Positions 14,034 through 22,298 of a DNA stretch of 32,189 nt are shown one piece after another. The notes below the pieces were generated by a model. That model saw nothing but the letters and a program-made list of their open reading frames with translations, did no database searches and was not told the origin of the DNA. The stretch is from Lachnospiraceae bacterium (lineage in GTDB: Bacteria; Bacillota; Clostridia; Lachnospirales; Lachnospiraceae), in the NCBI GenBank assembly GCA_910576335.1, contig CAJTIU010000048.1, positions 1-32,189 of the forward strand, written 5' to 3'. How positions within the stretch are numbered: position 1 is the stretch's first letter; the number at the start of each line of letters is the position of its first letter. Position numbers and translations under genes: made by a program.

Positions 14034-15425
14034 TTATGTCTTAAATACCGCAAATAATATTTTGTATAATCCCATAACCAAAAGCAGACTTGAATTTACC
14101 AACAAAACAAGGAACAAGTCTTTTACAAAATACCATACTACCCATAATGGAATCCCTACCATATAGGGCAAACAGAGTAACAGTAGTGGCAATATGCCAT
14201 GCCTTGTAATGTCAAAGAGTATCAGTCTCGTTGTTTGTTTCTTTTTTTTCCATTTTCTTATTGTTGCTATTGGATATACCGCCACTGCAACCAACGCTAA
14301 ATATGCCCCATTCAGCAATAGGTGTCTTACAATATACGGGCTGCCAGATATATCATATTGTTCTCTGCCCAAAAGAGCAAATATCACATTTTTGCTTATA
14401 ATATCCGCCAGTTGGTTCGTGACAAGATAATCGTTCATATTGATGAGGAAAATGATTCCTAATCCGCTTTCCGGCAATAGAAACATATTTGACATATAAT
14501 TCTCAACCAGTCCGGAATGCCCCAATACAGGCTCTGTATATTCCTCCGTCAAAGTCCACCCCATTCCATAATAATAGGGGCTGTCACCATCTACATATAC
14601 ATTGTCATAAAGCATAGCATTTAAACTGTTTTGACTGACGATTCCCATTCCGCCATTTAGATACATTTGCAGATATTTTGCCATATCTGATACACTGGAA
14701 CTTAAATAACCTGCCGGAACGGTAGACCATGAATATTTATCGGGATAGTCCGGTTCTCCCGCAATCGGAAGTCCAAAATAATTTCGATACCCTGTTATCA
14801 ATCCGTTTTCTTTGCTTTGTATAAGTGTTGCTGCCGTATGGCTCATACTTAGTGGAGAGAAAATGTTTTTATCCATATACTCTGAATAGCTAATTGCGCT
14901 GACTGCTTCTATAATTTCTCCTAACAATCCATAATTGATATTTGCATATTGATGTTGTCCGTAACTTTCTGTTATTTTTGCATTTCCAAAACGCTGATAT
15001 GTACCTAAACCGCTTGTCTGATTCAAAAGCTGTCTTATAGTAATTCTATCTCCGTCGGACGCATTTATAAAATAGGCAGAGGTATCAATATAATCAGATA
15101 TTTTTGTGTCTAAATCTACTTTTTCTTCTTCCACAAGCTGCATAACAGCTAATGCTGTAAATGATTTGCTCAAGGAACCTATAATAAAAGGCGTATCTAA
15201 ATTATCGCAATTTCCATAAGTTTCAGAAAACAGTACCTCTTTATAGTTTACAATGGCTATCGCCATTCCGGGAATATGCAATTCTTTTATTTCTTTTTTT
15301 AACCGGCTGTCAATATCGCTATAATTGCTACTTTTTTCATTTGCCAAAACAGGCTTATACCATATAGAAACAACACAAATTAGTGACAGTATTACACAAA
15401 TAATCTGTCTGATTTTTCGATTCAT
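14034..15425 (-). CDS. Membrane-anchored serine hydrolase, class C beta-lactamase/PBP4-like
   Basis: This 463-residue protein of the beta-lactamase-related family begins with an N-terminal membrane segment (residues about 7-27). The catalytic domain has the SxxK motif SLSK (Ser84, Lys87), the second motif in YANINYG, and HSG in LGHSGLVENY in place of KTG. About four hydrophobic segments form the C-terminal 110 residues. HSG-type members are usually D-alanyl-aminopeptidases, esterases or FmtA/Pbp-like proteins rather than true beta-lactamases. Several confer altered tolerance to cell-wall-acting peptides. GAGGGGAA precedes the ATG at 15425. It lies 41 bases downstream of a TetR-type gene and is probably under its control. 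Confidence 0.8.
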   Translation of the reverse strand: MNRKIRQIICVILSLICVVSIWYKPVLANEKSSNYSDIDSRLKKEIKELHIPGMAIAIVNYKEVLFSETYGNCDNLDTPFIIGSLSKSFTALAVMQLVEEEKVDLDTKISDYIDTSAYFINASDGDRITIRQLLNQTSGLGTYQRFGNAKITESYGQHQYANINYGLLGEIIEAVSAISYSEYMDKNIFSPLSMSHTAATLIQSKENGLITGYRNYFGLPIAGEPDYPDKYSWSTVPAGYLSSSVSDMAKYLQMYLNGGMGIVSQNSLNAMLYDNVYVDGDSPYYYGMGWTLTEEYTEPVLGHSGLVENYMSNMFLLPESGLGIIFLINMNDYLVTNQLADIISKNVIFALLGREQYDISGSPYIVRHLLLNGAYLALVAVAVYPIATIRKWKKKKQTTRLILFDITRHGILPLLLLCLPYMVGIPLWVVWYFVKDLFLVLLVNSSLLLVMGLYKILFAVFKT

Positions 15426-15466
15426 AAAACCGTTCCCCTCAATTTATTCTGATATACCATTCGCTA

Positions 15467-16036
15467 TCATTTCCCCTCTAATTTTTTTGTCCCCTCAATT
15501 AAAATAGTTATTGATAATTCAAAACTATCTTTTATCAACTGTGTATTACCAAATGCGTTATGATTTTCAAGCAATGCAAAGCCCTCTAAAAAACTCCTAA
15601 ACATTCTGACTAAATGAACACAATTATCTTGTGAAATATTTAGCGACTTAGTTACTTTGAAAAAAATTGTAAACATTTTTGAAGTCACTTCGTTCATCTG
15701 TTCATTTTCAAACTGATTGTACCAAAGCATAGTACTAAAAACTCCTTGATTCTCTATTGCATATTCATGGAAAGCGTAGCACATAGCTCTAATCGCATCA
15801 TATCCAGAAAGTCCTATTACGGCTTCAATAATTCTGTTCTCTAATTCTTTCCAACCATAAAGCATAAGCTGCTGTTTTAGGTCGTCAAACCCGTCAATAT
15901 GGTTATAAAGCGATGGGGACTTAACACCTAATTGCGCTGCAAGCGTTTTTAAGGATAAGTTTTCTATGCCTATCGTATTTGCCATATATGCGGCTTCTTT
16001 GATAACCGATTCTTTATCAATTTTTATTTTGGGCAA
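15467..16036 (-). CDS. TetR/AcrR-family regulator
   Basis: This 189-residue protein has an N-terminal TetR helix-turn-helix (residues about 10-55: VIKEAAYMANTIGIENLSLKTLAAQLGVKSPSLYNHIDGFDDL) and a helical ligand-binding domain like the WHG (TetR_C_33) group. It begins at a TTG (16034-16036), since GGAGGTG lies suitably upstream and no in-frame ATG fits. A strong promoter with a palindrome over its -10 lies just upstream, so it probably represses itself and the serine hydrolase downstream. The inducer is unknown. Confidence 0.82.
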   Translation of the reverse strand: MPKIKIDKESVIKEAAYMANTIGIENLSLKTLAAQLGVKSPSLYNHIDGFDDLKQQLMLYGWKELENRIIEAVIGLSGYDAIRAMCYAFHEYAIENQGVFSTMLWYNQFENEQMNEVTSKMFTIFFKVTKSLNISQDNCVHLVRMFRSFLEGFALLENHNAFGNTQLIKDSFELSITILIEGTKKLEGK

Positions 16037-16064
16037 AATAAAGCACCTCCTTTTGTTTACTTCG

Positions 16065-16082
16065 ATTTGTATTTTAACAAAT
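16065..16082. promoter_or_regulatory. Palindromic operator over the -10 of the TetR promoter
   Basis: ATTTGT-ATTTTA-ACAAAT at 16065-16082 has perfect 6-bp arms and straddles the -10 element. Protein binding there would block RNA polymerase. It fits autorepression by the TetR-type product, inferred from position. Confidence 0.6.
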
Positions 16083-16099
16083 CATATTAGTTTTGTCAA
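16071..16099 (-). promoter_or_regulatory. Strong promoter of the TetR-hydrolase operon
   Basis: On the minus strand a consensus -35 TTGACA (16099-16094) and -10 TAAAAT (16076-16071) are separated by exactly 17 bp. The ribosome-binding site GGAGGTG follows at 16050-16044 and the TTG start at 16036. Confidence 0.8.
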
Positions 16100-16145
16100 G
16101 ATATTAGTAATTGGAAGGGGATTCCGTAGTCGTAGGCATTCGTGG

Positions 16146-16168
16146 AAAAATCCAAAAGTTTAGATTTT
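16146..16168 (+). repeat. 23-bp direct repeat, left copy
   Basis: This 23-bp sequence starts AAAAATCCAAAAG and ends TTTAGATTTT. It occurs identically and in the same orientation at 31069-31091, with different flanks. The left copy lies between the TetR promoter and a truncated Maff2 gene. The right copy lies inside a disrupted TnpV gene. Confidence 0.6.
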
Positions 16169-16259
16169 ACCACAATGCTTGTCTTTTGGTCTTTGGTTTC
16201 TTTGATTCGGAATAGTGTGGTGCTGGCGGTCTATCTCTTGTTTTCGGTTGCTTGCTTCT

Positions 16260-16400
16260 TTACCATACATGAGCATTCGCGCCCGGATTGTCATTGCCGT
16301 AGCCCTCCATCAGATTGATTACGCCCCAGATACCAAGCCCGGCTCCAAGTGCTACAACAAGGGTCTGCAAAACGTCTACTGCGCTATTGAAAAATGCCAT
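16260..16400 (-). CDS. Truncated Maff2-family small membrane protein
   Basis: A 46-residue reading frame starts MAFFNSAVDVLQTLVVALG and continues through GIWGVINLMEGYGNDNPGA. This matches the start of Maff2 proteins, small one- or two-helix proteins encoded next to conjugation genes in clostridial ICEs. AAAGGA precedes the ATG at 16398-16400. After NPGA the sequence diverges (NAHVW, then stop), and the second hydrophobic segment expected from family length is missing. The 3' part was probably lost where different DNA was joined near 16270. It may be non-functional. Confidence 0.7.
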   Translation of the reverse strand: MAFFNSAVDVLQTLVVALGAGLGIWGVINLMEGYGNDNPGANAHVW

Positions 16401-16477
16401 AAATATATCCTTTCTGCCGCGTCTGCGGCTGTCCGGCAAGCGGACAAAAGGCGGTCAGCGTATGGTCGCCGCCGCAT

Positions 16478-16505
16478 AAAAAAACCGCCCTCTGGTAAAG
16501 GCGGC
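16478..16505 (-). terminator. Intrinsic terminator in the ICE transfer operon
   Basis: On the minus strand GCCGCC pairs with GGGCGG across a short loop and is followed by seven Ts (16484-16478). It lies between the small gene at 16812 and Maff2, and would end transcripts coming from the VirD4 operon. Confidence 0.7.
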
Positions 16506-16811
16506 TGTCCCCGCGCTGCGTAAGTCCTGCGGCGCGGCGGTATTCAGTTGTAAGGGGTGCGGCTCCTGCCGCTGTGTACTGCGCCGGAAAGTGGGGGCGC
16601 GTATCATGTAGCCGGTATGGATAGATGTGATTGCTTCAATCGCTCCTTTCTGTGTCCCGCTGTGCTGCCGGACGTTTTTTTCAGACTTGCGGGAAGTGAA
16701 TAGCTTGCGTAGCAAGGTGTTCGCTTCCCGCAAGTTCACAAAGGGGTAGCTGCCGCAAGGCAGCGTAGGGGAAGTGTAGCTTCCCCTGTCCCCCGGCGGT
16801 CTGCCATGCTG
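16506..16811 (-). ncRNA. Structured non-coding spacer with three consecutive hairpins
   Basis: No gene was accepted in this stretch. Between 16685 and 16787 there are three stem-loops in a row. The first has 12-bp arms, ACTTGCGGGAAG (16685-16696) and CTTCCCGCAAGT (16724-16735), enclosing a smaller stem. The second is GCTGCC-GCAA-GGCAGC at 16749-16764 with a GNRA-type tetraloop. The third is AGGGGAAG-TGTAG-CTTCCCCT at 16767-16787. With the terminator at 16478 this could be the body of a structured RNA or part of a transfer origin. The ncRNA label is a guess from structure. Confidence 0.3.
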
Positions 16812-16982
16812 TCACTGTTGCGGGATAAGCCCCCGGCGCGTGACATACTCCGTTGCAAAACGGCGGTGTTCCGCTTCCTTTTCCCGCCAATACTCCCATA
16901 ATGCAGCGTCGGTGGCTTCCGCAACATTCATTAAAAACCGTTCAAGCTGCTTTTGTTTTTCCTCTGCGCTACGTTTCCTCAT
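16812..16982 (-). CDS. Small charged helical protein downstream of VirD4
   Basis: A 56-residue protein starts MRKRSAEEKQKQLERFLMNV and includes EYWREKEAEHRRFATEYVTRRG. It is highly charged and probably all helical. The ATG at 16980-16982 overlaps the end of the VirD4 gene by 14 bases, so it is likely co-translated. Small proteins of this type commonly follow VirD4 genes in clostridial ICEs, but the function is unknown to me. Confidence 0.55.
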   Translation of the reverse strand: MRKRSAEEKQKQLERFLMNVAEATDAALWEYWREKEAEHRRFATEYVTRRGLIPQQ

Positions 16983-18777
16983 GGTCTGCGTCCTCCTGTA
17001 AGTCTGCCGCGTCAATCTCGTAATAGTCAAAAACCTCGTCGGGCTTGACAATGGCGGGGCGGCGTTTAAGGTGTTTTTCCATGTCAAAGGCGTTCTTCGG
17101 GTCTGCGTCGGACAGGTACTTGTATTTCGGGTGTTTCGTTATGTCGAATTTGTCCGAAAAGAACGGGCGCACCCCGCGTAGCTGCAAGATACATTTCCCT
17201 CCGTCCATGACTGCGATTTCATCTTCCGTCATAAGCTGCTTTCCCAATTTCTGATAGTTCAGCCCATGCGAAAGCTCCCGCCCTCTTGTTTCGGAAGTGT
17301 TGAAGCTGTCTATCGTTTCTTTTCCTAAAATTTCCGATATTTCTTTAAGGGTGGTTTTCTCCTTGCCGCCCAAAAAAAGCGTGGTGTCGCAGTTGCCGAC
17401 TATGGTATCGGCGTTGTCCTTGTAGATGGCTTTTAGCTGTGACTGGCTCTGCAAGATGATTGACGCGGATATTTCCCGGCTCCGTATCGTTGCAATGAGC
17501 TTTTCAAACTTTGGTATCTGCCCGATATTCGCAAATTCATCAAGTAAGCACCTAACATGGACGGGAAGCCGCCCGCCATATTCATCATCTGCTTTGTCGC
17601 ATAAAAGGTTGAATAACTGTGTGTAGAGAATACTCACGACAAAGTTAAAGGTGTCGTCGGTGTCGCTGATAATCACGAAAAGGGCTGTCTTTCTGTCGCC
17701 TATGGTGTCAAGCTCCATTTCGTCGGTTTCCATAAGCTCCCGCAGCTCCTTAATGTCGAATGGGGCTAACCTCGCGCCGCATGAGATAAGTATGCTTTTT
17801 GCGGTCTTGCCCGCCGCAAGTTTGTATTTTTTGTACTGCTTGACTGCAAAATGCTCCGGGTCTTTTTCTTCCAGACGTTCAAACATGAGGTCAACCGGGT
17901 TCTGGAAGTCCTCGTCGTCCTCGCGGGCTTCCGACGCATTTATCATTTCAAGCAGCGTCGTGAAGTTCTTCTCGTCCTCCGGGGCTTCATACCAGATATA
18001 GCCGATTAGCGCGGTGTAGTAGAGCTTTTCCGCTTTCACCCAGAAATCCTCGCCGGATTTTTCCCCGTCGCCTTTGGTGTTGGCGATAATGGTATTGACT
18101 AACTTCAAAATGTCCTTTTCGCTCCGCAGATAGGCAAAGGGATTGTATTTCATGGATTTTTTGAAGTTAATCGTATTTAGCACTTTGATACGGTATTTGT
18201 ACCGCTGCAACATTTTCCCGGTTTCCAAAATCAGTGTGCCTTTCGGGTCAGTGACGATATACGACGTTGGAAAATCCTTTGACGTACATTGCATGAGCGA
18301 CGGTTTCACAAAGAACCGGGTCTTGCCGCTGCCGGAACCGCCGATTACAAGGATATTTTTGTTTCTTGCGTATTTCGGCTGCTTCGGGCGGCTGTTCATG
18401 GTGAGCCGTTCCGTCTGCGTAAGCGGGATATTGTTCTCAAATACCGGGTCGGTGTACGGCTTTATGTCGTCAGCCCCGCCCCAACGCGCCGAACCGTATT
18501 CTGTCCCGCGGCGGTATTTCTTCGCGTTCTTGCCTTTGGTGTAGATAATCAGCCGGACAATGACCGCCCCCGCAATGCCTAAAGCTAAGTCTGCCGGGTG
18601 GAAGCTCGGCGCGATACTGGAAAAGGCGGCTGTAAAACCGTCCCCAAGATGTAGCAGCTTTGCGCTTGCGTCCGCGCCGGGGGAGAGCCGGACAGCCGCG
18701 CCCACTTTATCAAAGAGCCAGACAAAGAGCAGATACGGGAGATTTAAGATAAGCAGCTTCTTGATTTCCGGCTTCAT
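16969..18777 (-). CDS. VirD4/TcpA-type conjugation coupling ATPase
   Basis: This 602-residue coupling protein links the relaxosome to the type IV secretion channel at the inner membrane. It has two N-terminal membrane segments (about residues 8-24 and 63-79) and Walker A GGSGSGKT (residues 146-153). Motifs IVTDPKGT and LLDEFANIGQIP (Walker B) follow, then the TraG-typical QSQSQLKAIY and NCDTTLFLGG. Length and motif order fit VirD4-like proteins of clostridial ICEs. The start overlaps the PcfB stop as ATGA. The gene appears complete, although the mating-pore genes that normally follow Maff2 are absent, so this module alone cannot conjugate. Confidence 0.93.
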   Translation of the reverse strand: MKPEIKKLLILNLPYLLFVWLFDKVGAAVRLSPGADASAKLLHLGDGFTAAFSSIAPSFHPADLALGIAGAVIVRLIIYTKGKNAKKYRRGTEYGSARWGGADDIKPYTDPVFENNIPLTQTERLTMNSRPKQPKYARNKNILVIGGSGSGKTRFFVKPSLMQCTSKDFPTSYIVTDPKGTLILETGKMLQRYKYRIKVLNTINFKKSMKYNPFAYLRSEKDILKLVNTIIANTKGDGEKSGEDFWVKAEKLYYTALIGYIWYEAPEDEKNFTTLLEMINASEAREDDEDFQNPVDLMFERLEEKDPEHFAVKQYKKYKLAAGKTAKSILISCGARLAPFDIKELRELMETDEMELDTIGDRKTALFVIISDTDDTFNFVVSILYTQLFNLLCDKADDEYGGRLPVHVRCLLDEFANIGQIPKFEKLIATIRSREISASIILQSQSQLKAIYKDNADTIVGNCDTTLFLGGKEKTTLKEISEILGKETIDSFNTSETRGRELSHGLNYQKLGKQLMTEDEIAVMDGGKCILQLRGVRPFFSDKFDITKHPKYKYLSDADPKNAFDMEKHLKRRPAIVKPDEVFDYYEIDAADLQEDADHEET

Positions 18778-19250
18778 AGCGATACCTCCCTGTCTTTGTT
18801 CTTGACCTTTGCCCGTTCCGCGTTTCTGCCCTGTGCGGCTTCTTTGAGGGTAGAGAGCAGCTTTCGGATTGAGGGCTTTTTCTCCTGTGTCAGCTTCTTT
18901 GCGGAAAACTCCTTAAAGGCGGCGGTCAGCACGTCCGCGTCCCGCCCCTTGAAAAAAACCAGATAGCGGGGCGGGCTTTCCGTTGCGTCCTTTTTCAGCG
19001 CAAAGTCGATACCGTACTTTTTCGCCGTACTCTCAAAGGCTTTGATATTGCCCTCGGTAATCTCAATGTTGGAAACGCCCGCGTTCTGCTTCATAAGCTG
19101 CTTTAAGCTCTGCTTGCCCTGTGGCGGTTTTGCAAGCTGCTTTTTGCCCTTTGACAGTATGGCTTTCATTGCCTTTTGGAGCGTCTGGGCGGTCAGCTTC
19201 CCGGTCTTGATGTAAAGGGCTATGGTCTTTTCGTTTACTTCGTCCTGCAA
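18774..19250 (-). CDS. PcfB-family (DUF3801) conjugation accessory protein
   Basis: This 158-residue protein includes VNEKTIALYIKTGKLTAQTLQKAMKAIL, NIEITEGNIKAFESTAKKYGIDFAL and LVFFKGRDADVLTAAFKEF, the pattern of PcfB/DUF3801 proteins from enterococcal and clostridial conjugative systems. PcfB-type proteins work with the coupling protein during DNA transfer. The start is a TTG (19248-19250), as often in this family, with GGAGG upstream. Its stop overlaps the VirD4 start, consistent with stoichiometric synthesis. Confidence 0.82.
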   Translation of the reverse strand: MQDEVNEKTIALYIKTGKLTAQTLQKAMKAILSKGKKQLAKPPQGKQSLKQLMKQNAGVSNIEITEGNIKAFESTAKKYGIDFALKKDATESPPRYLVFFKGRDADVLTAAFKEFSAKKLTQEKKPSIRKLLSTLKEAAQGRNAERAKVKNKDREVSL

Positions 19251-19291
19251 TTCCTCGCGTCCTCCTTTCGCGTTTCTTTATGGGGCGGCGG

Positions 19292-19513
19292 TCAGATACG
19301 CACCCGCAGCCCGTTCAAGTCCTCGGCTCTGATACCCACAAGATACCAGTTGTCGCCGTACTCAATCCGGGTCGGCTTCCACTTGCCCCGCACGAATACG
19401 TCAAAGCACTCACCGCAATGCAAGCCCCCGTAGTAGCTGTTTAAGTCAAAGCGGATGTCGTAACGGTCGGTGCGCTCGTCAAATACCAATGCTCCTGTCA
19501 TTTTCTGTGCCAT
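19292..19513 (-). CDS. DUF5348 family protein
   Basis: This 73-residue protein contains GALVFDERTDRYDIRF, the Gly-Gly-containing YYGGLHCGECFDV, and RIEYGDNWYLVGI, typical of DUF5348 proteins encoded in clostridial ICEs between the replication-type gene and pcfB. AGGAGG lies eight bases before the ATG at 19513. It is predicted to be an all-beta soluble protein. The function is unknown. Confidence 0.75.
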   Translation of the reverse strand: MAQKMTGALVFDERTDRYDIRFDLNSYYGGLHCGECFDVFVRGKWKPTRIEYGDNWYLVGIRAEDLNGLRVRI

Positions 19514-19536
19514 AATAAAATCCTCCTTTTGTTGTT

Positions 19537-20520
19537 TTACAGGCTTTCGCCCGGTTTGAATGAATAATAGTCCGGGTCGCCGTACTGCGGCTTCTTCGGT
19601 GACAGTGCGCCGCTTGCCATGTCATGGGCGACAAGGGAAGTGTAATAATTGCCGATAGTGGACGGGGCGTTGAAAAGGGCTGCTTTCAGATATTGCTTAA
19701 TGTTGCGGATTTTGGTTGTGTTCTCCCGCATACAGTCAAGCACAAAGCGGATATGTTCGCCGTCCAGTTTCATAAACTTTGACTTCACAAGCTCTGCCGG
19801 GTAGTCGTCCCCCGCAATCCGTACCCGCTTTCTGGCGGTGCATACGGTTTCAAGCATGAGGTCTACAATCTCGTCAAGCCTGTCACTGTCAAACTTCATG
19901 TCCTGTTTGAGAATGTGGTAGTCGATATTGTCCTTGATGATTTCCCGGTATATATCAACTGCGCTCTGTGCTGCCGCTTCCGTTCCTTTCCGTTCCGGCG
20001 GCGTAGCCGCTTCTCTGCAAGGAGAGGGGTTAGGGGAAAGGATAGGAATGGAATGGGTACTTTGTTCATCAGTAATTATTTTTTCTTTTTTTGGTAAGTC
20101 AGTTCTTTGTATATCTTTATTTAATTGCGTTGGATTTTCCAACGTAGGTTTTTCCAATGTTGGTTTTTCCTGCGTTGGATTATCCAATGTTGGATTTTCC
20201 AATGTAGGTAAATCCGGCGTAGGCGGCTGCGGCTGCTCGAATATCACATAGTCCGCGCCCCGCAAGCGTCCTTTCTCGTCGCGCTCCCTTGACCGGACGA
20301 TATACCCGGCGCGTTCAAGCTCCTTAATGGCTTCGCGGATAGCGTCTATCTTCTCCCGGTTGATAAGGGATAAGCCTTTCAAGGTGTAGTCCCAATCTTC
20401 GGGGAGTAACAGCATTTGTGATAAAAGCCCCTTTGCCTTTAGGGATAGCTCCTTGTTGCGTAGGTGGTGGTTGCTCATTACGGTGTAGCCCTTGTTCCGT
20501 TCCACTCTGAAAACTGCCAT
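19537..20520 (-). CDS. DUF6017/replication-initiator-A-type winged-helix protein
   Basis: This 327-residue protein has an N-terminal winged-helix region (FRVERNKGYTVMSNHHLRNKELSLKAKGLLSQML to AGYIVRSRERDEKGRLRGADYVI) as in RepA_N-like and DUF6017 proteins of ICEs. A proline-rich linker follows, then a helical C-terminal region with SKFMKLDGEHIRFVLDCM and NIKQYLKAALFNAP. The linker contains six pentapeptide repeats (PTLEN, PTLDN, PTQEK, PTLEK, PTLEN, PTQLN), written in DNA as six 15-bp units. GGAG precedes the ATG. It is first in the transfer-gene operon and may control replication or transcription of the element. Confidence 0.8.
   Translation of the reverse strand: MAVFRVERNKGYTVMSNHHLRNKELSLKAKGLLSQMLLLPEDWDYTLKGLSLINREKIDAIREAIKELERAGYIVRSRERDEKGRLRGADYVIFEQPQPPTPDLPTLENPTLDNPTQEKPTLEKPTLENPTQLNKDIQRTDLPKKEKIITDEQSTHSIPILSPNPSPCREAATPPERKGTEAAAQSAVDIYREIIKDNIDYHILKQDMKFDSDRLDEIVDLMLETVCTARKRVRIAGDDYPAELVKSKFMKLDGEHIRFVLDCMRENTTKIRNIKQYLKAALFNAPSTIGNYYTSLVAHDMASGALSPKKPQYGDPDYYSFKPGESL
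20119..20208 (-). repeat. Six 15-bp tandem repeats inside the DUF6017 gene
   Basis: Six in-frame 15-bp units, consensus ATTTTCCAATGTTGG on the plus strand, encode the linker pentapeptides. Units start at 20119, 20134, 20149, 20164, 20179 and 20194. Copy number could vary by slippage without frameshift. Confidence 0.85.
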
Positions 20521-20544
20521 AGTTCATAGCTCCTTTGCTTTGGA

Positions 20545-20662
20545 TTTGTTACGCAGTAGAAGCGCAGTTTCGGGGGATAAGGTATAAATCCCTTGCCGCG
20601 CCAGATACACACCCGCAAAACCGCTTGTAGCAAGGCTTTTTCTGCCCCTACTGCGTAACAAA
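20545..20662. promoter_or_regulatory. Long-range inverted repeat in the leader of the transfer operon
   Basis: A perfect 15-bp inverted repeat, TTTGTTACGCAGTAG (20545-20559) and CTACTGCGTAACAAA (20648-20662), encloses 88 bases just upstream of the DUF6017 gene. Such a leader could fold into an RNA control element or bind a transfer or replication protein as an origin site. No known riboswitch consensus was recognised. Confidence 0.5.
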
Positions 20663-20673
20663 GGGCATGAAAA

Positions 20674-20719
20674 AAGCGGCGTTCCTGTTCTCCCATGTAG
20701 AGAGTAAGAAACGCCGCTT
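20674..20719 (-). terminator. Hairpin with T-tract upstream of the DUF6017 gene
   Basis: AAGCGGCGTT (20674-20683) pairs perfectly with AACGCCGCTT (20710-20719). On the minus strand the stem is followed by Ts (20675-20671). It could terminate incoming transcription or, together with the inverted repeat at 20545-20662, attenuate the operon. Confidence 0.55.
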
Positions 20720-20754
20720 CTGCGTCGTATTCAGTTTTTAGTACAATACCCTGC

Positions 20755-22263
20755 TTGTCCGTCGCTCGAAAAACCTTGATTTTCCAGTGTTTTCAAAAGT
20801 ATCGTTATCTAACGTCAGCTTTTAACCGGCCATCTTTTCAACAGATGATTGCGGATATCGAAGCGGGGCATGTGGATTGCGTCATAACCAAAGATTTATC
20901 AAGGCTCGGCAGGAATTATCTGGAGAGCGGGGCGTATATCGAGGTATTTTTCCCGAACCACCATGTCCGCTATATCGCTGTCAATGACGGCGTAGATTCC
21001 GCAAACAGCGGTGAGATGGACATTACTCCGTTCAAGAATATCCTGAACGAATTTTATTCGAGGGATATTTCTAAAAAGGTAAAGACGGGAAGGTATATCC
21101 GGGCCAGTTAGGGGAAATTTATGGGGGCGTATGCACCGTTTGGTTATAAAAAAGACCCGGCAGACAAAAATCATCTGATTGCGGATGAAGAGACAGCGCC
21201 GACTGTTCGCTATATTTTCCAGCTTGCGTTGGAAGGTTACGGAAACAATAAGATCGGGAAAATTCTTTATGAAGAAAAAATTCCGAAGCCAGCTTATTAC
21301 AATCAGGAAGTTTTCGGGAAGTTTTTGATCACTGAGGATGATATTTATAATTGGAAACAGTCTACGATCATCCGTATACTCCGGAATCCTCTGTATAAAG
21401 GTTATTTTTGGGTACAGAGGTATGACAGGAAGCATTTTAAACAGCAGTCAAGAGGTTATATCCCGATTAAGGAACGTGTAACTATACCCAGCGACCATGA
21501 AGCCCTAGTAGACGAGCATACATGGAATACCGTTCAGGAAATTCTTGACAGGCATACAAAAGTAAAGCCTTGTACTTCTGGTTATGATAATAAGTTCCGG
21601 GGAATTTTAAAATGTGCCGATTGTGGCAATAATCTGACAATCCATACGGACGGAAGGAACCCGGACAGACCTTTGCTTGAAAAGACGTATTACCTGTGCC
21701 GGATTTACCGTGCAAGGGGAGCGAAGTTCTGCAGTAAGCACCGCATCAGCGCCGGGGATTTGGAAGAACTGGTACTTTCTGATATCCAGTTCCATGCAGG
21801 GAAGGTCATAAAGGATCGAGAGAAATTTATGCGGAAAGTGCTTGGTCAGATGGACATATCATCTGCAAACAGCAAGGCAAATATTGACAATAAAGTGGCT
21901 GTCTTAGAGAAAAAGTTAAAAGAATCTGATAAACAATTCATCAAGCTGTATGGGGACTGGTCAAAGCAGATAATATCAGAGCAGCAATTCCGGTTGCTGT
22001 CTGCCCACTTTGAGCAGGAAAAGAAAGACTATACAGAGCAAATCGAAAAGTTAAAAGCGATGGCTGAAAATCTGGAGGACAGTGCGGATAAAGCGGAACG
22101 CCTTGCCGATGAGATGGCAGAGTGTGCCGAGATTAAGGAACTGACTACAGAGATTGTAAATCGCCTGATCGAAAAGATTGAGGTATCGGAACCTCAGACT
22201 ATCAACGATGAGAAAGTCCAGAATATCAGGATTTTCTACAAATTTGTTGGAGAAATCAATTAA
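20755..22263 (+). pseudogene. Large serine recombinase, N-terminally truncated, with in-frame amber codon
   Basis: From about 20815 the frame encodes the end of a resolvase domain (FNRPSFQQMIADIEAGHV, ITKDLSRLGRNYLE). A recombinase domain (GAYAPFGYKK to YKGYFWVQRYD), a zinc ribbon (CADCGNN ... YYLC ... FCSKH) and a C-terminal coiled coil follow, as in TndX/TnpX-type integrases. The first 60 or so residues, including the catalytic serine, are missing, and the DNA before 20815 is unrelated. A TAG at 21109-21111 interrupts the frame between YIRAS and GKFMGAY with no frameshift. The 3' end is intact and ends in TAA, 35 bases before the junction with a helicase gene. Loss of the catalytic N-terminus makes it inactive regardless of the amber codon. 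Confidence 0.88.
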
Positions 22264-22298
22264 AAATCCATTTATGTATCTATAATACTGGGGGTAGT

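Noticed and set aside
14034-15425. Serine hydrolase as a true beta-lactamase resistance gene
   Set aside because: The third motif is HSG, not KTG, and there are extra C-terminal membrane helices; hydrolysis of beta-lactams cannot be claimed.
16455-16739. Open minus-strand frame of 94 codons between the small gene and Maff2
   Set aside because: It runs through the three-hairpin block and the terminator, lacks a good start for its length, and the product has no recognisable features.
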